Translations under genes and position numbers: made by a program
Notes under the pieces: model-generated
What the model was told of the DNA's origin: nothing
Databases searched by the model: none
The model's input: only the letters and a program-made list of their open reading frames with translations
NCBI RefSeq assembly: GCF_000218895.1
Contig: NC_015703.1
Location: 2,431,001-2,495,000, forward strand
Source of the DNA: Runella slithyformis DSM 19594
GTDB lineage: Bacteria; Bacteroidota; Bacteroidia; Cytophagales; Spirosomataceae
Length of the DNA: 64,000 nt
Direction: 5' to 3'
Shown: piece by piece, positions 58,833-64,000 of the stretch
How the letters are laid out: each line of letters starts with the position of its first letter
Numbering within the stretch: the stretch's first letter is position 1

Positions 58833-59906
58833 ATGAATAAAGTGAAAATCCAAAATTTTTTCATGGTAACGATCATTTCGCTCCTTGCAGCGGGGTGTTC
58901 AAAACAACCGGTTAGGTTGCAAAGCCGCTACCTTGCCGACGATGCCCCGGGGGCGCCCGATTATGCCAATCCGATGTATTGGGCGGCATTGCCCACGGTC
59001 AAAGATGCTGCCGATAGCGTGCCGCTTCGATCAGGGTTAAAAGATGAACAGGCATCGGCAAAAGCGGATCTTTTTTTTATTCACCCTACTATTTATACGC
59101 AACAGCCGGAACTTGGGGCTTTTGAATGGAATGCCGATGTCAACGATGCGGCACTGAATCAGCGGGTGGATCAGTCCACCATCCTCAATCAGGCAACGGC
59201 TTTCAACGGTTCCTGTAAAATCTACGCCCCGCGTTATCGACAGGCCCACTATTACAGTTTTGTCACACAACACCGGGACGAGGCCCAAAAAGCCATGGAC
59301 TTGGCGTATTCAGATATCAAAGCGGCTTTTGACTATTACCTGAAAAATTTTCAGCACGACCGCCCCATTGTCATTGCTTCTCACAGTCAGGGAACGGCCC
59401 ACGCCAAACGACTTTTGAAAGAATTTTTTGACGGTAAAAAACTGCAACAAAAACTGGTATTTGCGTATTTGGCAGGAGACATTACGGGGGTTCCCGCCCA
59501 ACCGGATGAATTTAAGAATATTAAACCCGCCCAAACGCCCTATGAATCAGGTGGGTTTGCTTCGTGGCATACCTACGCCCGCGGATTTTTTCCCGACAAA
59601 TATACACCAAATCGCTTTGCTTCCTGCGTTTGTACCAATCCGCTTACGTGGCGTTTGGACGAAGATTATGCTCCCCGGACCCTCAACAAAGGCGGCGTGG
59701 GCCTGAAATTTACGTTTATGCCGCAGTTGGCCGATGCACAGGTGCACAAAGGCCTTTTATGGATCAATAAACCCTATGTGAAAGGGCGAATGCTGTTGCG
59801 CAACAAAGTTTGGCATACGGCAGACATAAACCTTTTTTGGCAAAGTATTCGGGAAAACGTAGCTTTACGCATTGAAAGCTATATCCAACGGGAGCAAAAT
59901 AAATGA
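58833..59906 (+). CDS. DUF3089 alpha/beta-hydrolase-like lipoprotein
   Basis: About 357 residues from ATG 58833 (an ATG 12 codons upstream is in frame). Lipobox ISLLAAGC (Cys about 22). The family is recognised by ADLFFIHPTIYTQQPELGAF (about 78-97), RYRQAHYYSF and the nucleophile-elbow-like IVIASHSQGTAHAKRLLKEF (about 183-202). The later FASCVCTNPLTWRLD segment is also conserved. The fold is alpha/beta hydrolase; the natural ester or peptide substrate is unknown. It is followed by manC after 85 bases. Confidence 0.83.
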   Translation: MNKVKIQNFFMVTIISLLAAGCSKQPVRLQSRYLADDAPGAPDYANPMYWAALPTVKDAADSVPLRSGLKDEQASAKADLFFIHPTIYTQQPELGAFEWNADVNDAALNQRVDQSTILNQATAFNGSCKIYAPRYRQAHYYSFVTQHRDEAQKAMDLAYSDIKAAFDYYLKNFQHDRPIVIASHSQGTAHAKRLLKEFFDGKKLQQKLVFAYLAGDITGVPAQPDEFKNIKPAQTPYESGGFASWHTYARGFFPDKYTPNRFASCVCTNPLTWRLDEDYAPRTLNKGGVGLKFTFMPQLADAQVHKGLLWINKPYVKGRMLLRNKVWHTADINLFWQSIRENVALRIESYIQREQNK

Positions 59907-59991
59907 ATAAATGTAACATAATCGGAAGGATTTATCATTTGAATGAGGTACATTTCTTCCTTGATTTTAATCTCTTTATTACTCATCGCTT

Positions 59992-61059
59992 ATGAATCAT
60001 AATTTTGTCATTATCATGGCAGGGGGTGTCGGAACTCGGTTCTGGCCTTTCAGCCGCAACAACAACCCCAAGCAGTTTCATGACGTTTTGGGAATCGGGC
60101 AATCATTGCTTCAGCAAACCGTAAGCCGTTTTGAAGGAGTTTGTCCTCCCGAAAATATCTACATCGTTACCAGTACGGAGTACTATGATCTGATTAAAAA
60201 ACAGATTCCGTTTTTGAAGGATGATCAAATCCTGTTGGAGCCCAATCGCCGCAATACCGCCCCGTGCATTGCGTATGCGTGTTATAAAATAGCCCAAAAA
60301 GACCCGGAAGCACGCGTGGTGGTAGCGCCTGCCGACCACATCATTTTGAAGGAAGACGTATTTCGTGAAAAGATACTTTATGCCCTTGACGCCGCCGGGA
60401 AGGAAGATATTTTGATCACCCTCGGCATTAAACCCACGCGCCCTGATACCGGCTATGGCTATATTCAGTTTTTGCCTTCCGAAAGCGAAACCAAAAAAGT
60501 GAAAACGTTTACCGAAAAGCCGCAGTTGGAAATTGCGATCAAGTTTTTGGAAAGCGGAGACTTTGTGTGGAATGCAGGGATCTTTGTGTGGAATGTGAAG
60601 GCCATTCTGAACGCGTTCGCCATCCATTTGCCCGAAGTGGCCGAGGTGTTTGCCGCCGGTGAGAACGATTACTATACCGAAGAAGAAAAAAACTTTATTG
60701 AGAAGGCCTATATGCTGTGCCGGAATGTCTCTATCGATGTGGGCATCATGGAAAAGGCCGATAATGTGTATGTGGTTTTAAGTGATTTTGGTTGGTCTGA
60801 TCTGGGTACGTGGAAATCCCTGTACGATGTTTCGCCGAAGGACGAACAGCAAAATGCCACGGAAGGTAATATTAAGCTTTATAATACCAACAACTGCATC
60901 ATCAAAACTCCGAAAGATAAACTCGTGGTGGTGCAGGGGTTGGAGGGATACATCATCGCCGAAAATGACGGGGTGCTGATGATCTGTAAAATAGACGAAG
61001 AACAGCGTGTCCGCGATTTTGTGGCTGACGCCAAGCACTTGGGCAGCCAATATATCTAA
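59992..61059 (+). CDS. manC: Mannose-1-phosphate guanylyltransferase
   Basis: A 355-residue enzyme that makes GDP-mannose from GTP and mannose-1-phosphate for surface glycans. The nucleotide-binding start is IIMAGGVGTRFWPFSRNNNP (about 7-26) with the conserved KQF. EPNRRNTAPCIAYACY (about 82-97), VVVAPADHIIL (about 110) and TGYGYIQF with FTEKPQLEIA (about 150-180) are the GDP-mannose pyrophosphorylase signatures. YLEAP-like FSDFGWSDLGTWKSL corresponds to VLSDFGWSDLGTWKSLYDV here (about 262-280). It lacks the fused isomerase domain. A 23-gene glycan cluster is not present; two glycosyltransferases lie 5-8 kb away. Confidence 0.94.
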   Translation: MNHNFVIIMAGGVGTRFWPFSRNNNPKQFHDVLGIGQSLLQQTVSRFEGVCPPENIYIVTSTEYYDLIKKQIPFLKDDQILLEPNRRNTAPCIAYACYKIAQKDPEARVVVAPADHIILKEDVFREKILYALDAAGKEDILITLGIKPTRPDTGYGYIQFLPSESETKKVKTFTEKPQLEIAIKFLESGDFVWNAGIFVWNVKAILNAFAIHLPEVAEVFAAGENDYYTEEEKNFIEKAYMLCRNVSIDVGIMEKADNVYVVLSDFGWSDLGTWKSLYDVSPKDEQQNATEGNIKLYNTNNCIIKTPKDKLVVVQGLEGYIIAENDGVLMICKIDEEQRVRDFVADAKHLGSQYI

Positions 61060-61115
61060 CGGCTTGGGGGAAGCGAAAGCTTCCCCTTTTTTAACGAACT
61101 CATTACCTGTGATTT

Positions 61116-61505
61116 TTACGCATCGGCAATAATCGCCGTGGCTTCTATTTCCACCATGTATTCGGGGAATATCAAACGGGCTACTTCCACCATCGTGGTG
61201 CAGGGGCGAATCTCTCCGAAAAATTCGCCGTGCGCGCGGCCCACGGCTTCCCACTGCGATATATCCGTCACAAAGATACGTGTGCGGACCACATCCCTGA
61301 GTGAAGCGCCTGCTTGTTGCAGTACGTTCTCAATTTTTTTGAGAATAACCCCCGTTTGAACGTACGGGTCATTGAGGCCGATCAATTGGTCGTTTTCAAC
61401 GGCTACCGTGCCGCTTATTTCAATGGTATTGCCGATCTTAACGGCGCGGGAGTAGCCTACAATGGTTTCCCAGGGGGTGCCGGATGAAATATTGATGCGA
61501 TGCAT
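61116..61505 (-). CDS. RidA family protein
   Basis: A 129-residue protein of the RidA/YjgF/UK114 family, which usually hydrolyses reactive enamine/imine intermediates. Family motifs are KIGNTIEISGTVAV (about 25), VQTGVILKKIENVLQQAGAS (about 49-68) and VVRTRIFVTDISQWEAVGRA (about 71-90). The conserved substrate-binding Arg lies in VVRTRIFVTD. The C-terminal MVEVARLIFPEYMVEIEATA is typical. Normal length for the family. It is unrelated to the neighbouring genes. Confidence 0.93.
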   Translation of the reverse strand: MHRINISSGTPWETIVGYSRAVKIGNTIEISGTVAVENDQLIGLNDPYVQTGVILKKIENVLQQAGASLRDVVRTRIFVTDISQWEAVGRAHGEFFGEIRPCTTMVEVARLIFPEYMVEIEATAIIADA

Positions 61506-61622
61506 AGGCGTGAGTATAAAGGAAATAGTGATTTAAGCGAATAAATATACAGCACTTCCGCTCACCTCTTTTGCTTCGGCCAAGCTCTGCCCGGGAACTA
61601 TTTTCCGAAAAGCCGTAAAACA

Positions 61623-62180
61623 TCACTTTGCAACAGCGGTTGCCCATTCTTCGGGCGTGTTGATATTTTGGAGCCAACGGGGTCTGGGACAGGGCAATAA
61701 ATGCACATCGCCTTTTTGCATAAGGTGAAGCGGCGAGAAGTTGTTTTGTTGGAATTGGGCCCGGATGAGTTCATAACTTTCCGGTTCCCAAATGGCGAGC
61801 AACGGCTCGGGACGCCGGGTTTCGGGGTTCAGAAATGCGGTGGCTCTCTGTGCAGGCTGACGGTTTTTAACCAACAAATCAATCGTTTCCTCATCAATGA
61901 AAGGCATATCGCAGGCCACCGTCAGCCAAGCTTCATGAGGGGCGTGCGCAAAGGCTGTTAAGAGTCCGCCCAAAGGACCGATCTCCCGCGTGTCTGTTAA
62001 CCGGGGGAAGCCCTCAAAACTTTCTTCCTGATCTTTTCGACAGGAAAGAAAAACGCTTTGGCAATAAGGCGTCAGCAATTCATACAAATACCGCCATTGG
62101 GGTTGATGACGGTACGCCAATTGGCTTTTATCGGTGCCCATCCGGGTACTGCGCCCGCCAACCAGAATCAGGCCGTTCAT
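61623..62180 (-). CDS. mobA: MobA-like molybdenum cofactor guanylyltransferase
   Basis: A 185-residue nucleotidyltransferase. The start LILVGGRSTRMGTDKSQLAY (about 4-23) is the nucleotide-binding motif of MobA, and WLTVACDMPFIDEETIDLLV (about 90-109) is its metal-binding Asp site. It would attach GMP to molybdopterin for DMSO-reductase-type enzymes, although the family includes close relatives with other substrates and no other moco genes are adjacent. Its start overlaps the YheT stop by 4 bases, so both are in one operon. Confidence 0.87.
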   Translation of the reverse strand: MNGLILVGGRSTRMGTDKSQLAYRHQPQWRYLYELLTPYCQSVFLSCRKDQEESFEGFPRLTDTREIGPLGGLLTAFAHAPHEAWLTVACDMPFIDEETIDLLVKNRQPAQRATAFLNPETRRPEPLLAIWEPESYELIRAQFQQNNFSPLHLMQKGDVHLLPCPRPRWLQNINTPEEWATAVAK

Positions 62181-63172
62181 GCTTTATTGAGGAAGGATAA
62201 CGCCCGCATTTCTGACCAATAAGCCCCTTTTTGACTGAACCTATCGGGCCGGAAGCCGCAATGTCCGCCTGCTTCCGTGAGTTCCAGCCATACGTTGGGT
62301 AAGTCGGCGATCACGTCGGCCGGCAGGCTTTGATACGGTACCAGCGGGTCGTTGACGGCGTTGACGATAAGGGTCGGAATGGCCGCGTGCTGAATGTAGT
62401 TTTTGGAACTGCTTTTTTCGTAATAATCATCGGCCCCTTCAAACCCGTGTAAAGGGCCGGTATAGACATGGTCGAAATCCCAAAATGTTTTGACCTGCTT
62501 CCACTTATTCAGGTCAAAATGATCGGGATATTGCAATGCTTTGGCGGCTACTTTGGGTTTCAGCGATTTCAGAAAGCGCCATAAATAGAGCTTGTTTTCG
62601 GGTTTTTCAATGTTGCGGCTGCACGCCAGCAGATCCATGGGAACGCTGAAAGCCACGGCTTTTTTGATGGCCGGGTGAATGTTTTTACCGTGTTCCCCCA
62701 CGTATTTGAGCGTTACGTTTCCCCCCAAACTAAACCCCATCAGGTTGAGTTCGGTGTAGCCTTTGGCAAGGGCGTGTTGAATCACAAACTCCAGGTCGGT
62801 GGTTTCGCCGCTGTGATAGAAGCGCAATTGGCGGTTCATTTCGCCGCTGCAACTGCGGTAGTTCCAGGCCAGACAATCATACCCGTTGGCGTTGAGCAGC
62901 TTCACCATCCCCGTCACGTATTGACGGGTACTGTCTCCTTCCAGCCCGTGCGAAAGAATCACCAGGGATGGAGAGGCGTTGGCGCTGTTTTTGGCTTCGT
63001 TGGTTTTGGCATAACTCCAGTCAAGGTCCAGGAAATCATCGTCGGGAGTGGTCAGGCGCTCGCGTTGGTAGGCGGGTTTGACGGTCCGAAAAAGAGCTGG
63101 ATAGATGCTTTGGTAGTGGCCGTTGGGCAACCACGAAGGCGGACGGTGCGTGTTGGTTGAAAGGACGGGCAT
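62177..63172 (-). CDS. YheT-family alpha/beta hydrolase
   Basis: About 331 residues from ATG 63172; the frame is open another 38 codons upstream across the DeoC-like end. The opening PPSWLPNGHYQSIYPALFRT (about 9-28) and the block VILSHGLEGDSTRQYVTGMV are YheT/embryogenesis-associated-protein-like. The nucleophile elbow is LNLMGFSLGGNVTLKYVGEH (Ser about 145). His and Asp of the triad are probable in TLIVNAVNDPLVPYQSLP and EAGGHCGFRPD. Predicted esterase or lipase of unknown substrate. Confidence 0.88.
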   Translation of the reverse strand: MPVLSTNTHRPPSWLPNGHYQSIYPALFRTVKPAYQRERLTTPDDDFLDLDWSYAKTNEAKNSANASPSLVILSHGLEGDSTRQYVTGMVKLLNANGYDCLAWNYRSCSGEMNRQLRFYHSGETTDLEFVIQHALAKGYTELNLMGFSLGGNVTLKYVGEHGKNIHPAIKKAVAFSVPMDLLACSRNIEKPENKLYLWRFLKSLKPKVAAKALQYPDHFDLNKWKQVKTFWDFDHVYTGPLHGFEGADDYYEKSSSKNYIQHAAIPTLIVNAVNDPLVPYQSLPADVIADLPNVWLELTEAGGHCGFRPDRFSQKGAYWSEMRALSFLNKA

Positions 63173-63212
63173 GGCAGACGTTCCAAAAACAAAAATGAAT
63201 GACTGAAAGAGG

Positions 63213-63842
63213 TTAGCGGATAAAAGGCAAACATAGCCTTTCGACGGCGTGTTCCTGCAATTTAGCAAAATCTTCGTTTGCCGCATTCTGTGCCCAAATT
63301 TTACATCCCACCTGAGAAGGCGTCAGGCGTTTGAAAAGGAGTGCTTTTTCTATATCAAACGTTGGGGAAAATACGCCGGTGGCATTTTGTACATAATCTG
63401 CGCCCGCATCGGCAGCGGTTTTAAGGGCGCGATCCAGGTTGGGTTCATCAAAGAAATCGGCTTCAATGATGACCGTAAAAATGGCTTCGTGTTGGTGGAT
63501 CAGCTTGGCGAGTTTGGCAAATTCTATTTTCGGCCACCCGTTTGAATTGGAGAACCAGGCGGAAGTATTCAGTACGACCTGAATTTCCCGCGCGCCGTCT
63601 CTGAGCGCCCATTCCGTTTCGGTCTGTTTGGCTTCGGTGCGTTGATAACCATAAGGATAGCCCACTGCGGTCGATAAGGTGGAGGGTAAGGAGTCGGACC
63701 AATCGCGGTGCAGTTTTTTGACCCAAAACGGAGGAACAGTCAACGCGGCGAAATTTCTCCGATGCACTTCGTCAAAAGCGGCGTATAGGGTTTCGACCGA
63801 AGCCGCAGGGGATAAAACGCTGAGTTCAATGAGAGGAGTCAT
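63213..63842 (-). CDS. DeoC-like aldolase-fold protein missing catalytic residues
   Basis: A 209-residue protein with the fold and motif order of deoxyribose-phosphate aldolase: FAALTVPPFWVKKL, STAVGYPYGYQRTEAKQTET (about 58-77), AREIQVVLNTSAW, FTVIIEADFFDE and AGADYVQNATGVF (about 145-157). Compared with E. coli DeoC, the Asp of the proton relay (Asp102, in EVDVV) is Gln (EIQVV) and the Schiff-base Lys167 (in IKTSTG) is Gln (VQNATG). The later Lys201 (VGFK) is kept in VGCK. It therefore lacks the lysine that forms the reaction intermediate and is probably not an active aldolase of the classical type. It may bind a ligand, or use another mechanism. Overlap is none; YheT begins 40 bases downstream. 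Confidence 0.78.
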   Translation of the reverse strand: MTPLIELSVLSPAASVETLYAAFDEVHRRNFAALTVPPFWVKKLHRDWSDSLPSTLSTAVGYPYGYQRTEAKQTETEWALRDGAREIQVVLNTSAWFSNSNGWPKIEFAKLAKLIHQHEAIFTVIIEADFFDEPNLDRALKTAADAGADYVQNATGVFSPTFDIEKALLFKRLTPSQVGCKIWAQNAANEDFAKLQEHAVERLCLPFIR

Positions 63843-63854
63843 ACCCTCAAAACG

Positions 63855-64000
63855 TCATTGTTTCACAAAAGGTTTGCTGATGGTGCGATTGCCGTCGCTT
63901 ACCTGAATGAAGTAGGTGCCGGGGGGGAGCTGTGATACATCAAACTGATTTAGAAATACGCTTCCGTTGTCGTAAAGCAATTTACTCTCCAGTTTAACAC
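63855..64000 (-). CDS. T9SS C-terminal sorting domain of a surface protein (partial)
   Basis: The 3' end of a minus-strand gene cut by the window edge. The last codons read VFLNQFDVSQLPPGTYFIQV then SDGNRTISKPFVKQ and TGA (63855-63857), with the LPPGTYFIQV block typical of type A sorting domains recognised by the type IX secretion system. The function of the exported protein cannot be told. A C7 run encodes the Pro pair. Confidence 0.8.
   Translation of the reverse strand, partial: VKLESKLLYDNGSVFLNQFDVSQLPPGTYFIQVSDGNRTISKPFVKQ

Noticed and set aside
1-64000. CRISPR array, prophage or integrative element spanning the window
   Set aside because: No regular spaced repeats, no cas genes, no integrase, terminase or conjugation genes were found; repeats are few and irregular.

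Overview
This is chromosomal DNA of a Bacteroidota bacterium, most likely order Cytophagales (Runella/Spirosoma-like). The evidence is several TonB-dependent receptors with carboxypeptidase-like N-terminal domains, DUF4249 and GLPGLI proteins, type IX secretion (T9SS) C-terminal domains, LytTR and Crp-type regulators, and TTTG/TAnnTTTG promoters. No rRNA, tRNA, CRISPR array, integrase or complete insertion sequence was seen. The lineage is inferred from gene families, not from a marker gene.

Layout. 0-7.2 kb: yigZ, then a minus-strand surface-protein locus (lipoprotein, TonB receptor, DUF4249, beta-barrel) with two decayed genes and a Crp-like regulator carrying a (GAA)13 tract. 7.7-12.6 kb: housekeeping genes (nth, SerC-like aminotransferase, Uma2, cupin, map, class IV aminotransferase). 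12.7-19 kb: outer-membrane barrel, GLPGLI protein, histidine kinase and response regulator in one operon. 19.5-23.8 kb: GT3-type glycogen synthase, MBL hydrolase, DUF5009 membrane protein. 23.9-29.7 kb: assimilatory sulfate operon (TauE, metZ-like, cysH, cysD, cysN), interrupted by a four-helix-bundle gene flanked by inverted repeats. 30-35 kb: remains of a rhamnogalacturonan locus (two GH105 enzymes, the tail of a PL11 lyase, an AAA ATPase, a GntR/LacI-type regulator). 35-48 kb: LytTR regulator, DUF3365-like lipoprotein, DsbD-like reductase, LptF/G permease, toxin-antitoxin pair joined to an M1 peptidase, APH-like kinase, TolC, amidohydrolase. 48-51 kb: an HTH gene, a barrel and a T9SS cargo protein, the last two frameshifted at homopolymers. 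51-64 kb: K+ channel, two glycosyltransferases, RsmF-like methyltransferase, a large TonB receptor, DUF3089 hydrolase, manC, ridA, mobA, yheT, a DeoC-like protein lacking key catalytic residues, and the end of another T9SS cargo gene.

The most unusual signal is small-scale. (1) Palindromic repeat families are scattered through the window: a 25-bp element whose TAG is the stop codon of two genes, and a 33-bp element found once between genes and once in frame inside a glycosyltransferase. (2) A four-helix-bundle gene with flanking inverted repeats appears to have inserted at the start of cysD and supplied its new N-terminus. (3) Surface-protein genes are broken repeatedly, by nonsense codons, an internal deletion and homopolymer frameshifts, while the neighbouring core genes are intact.
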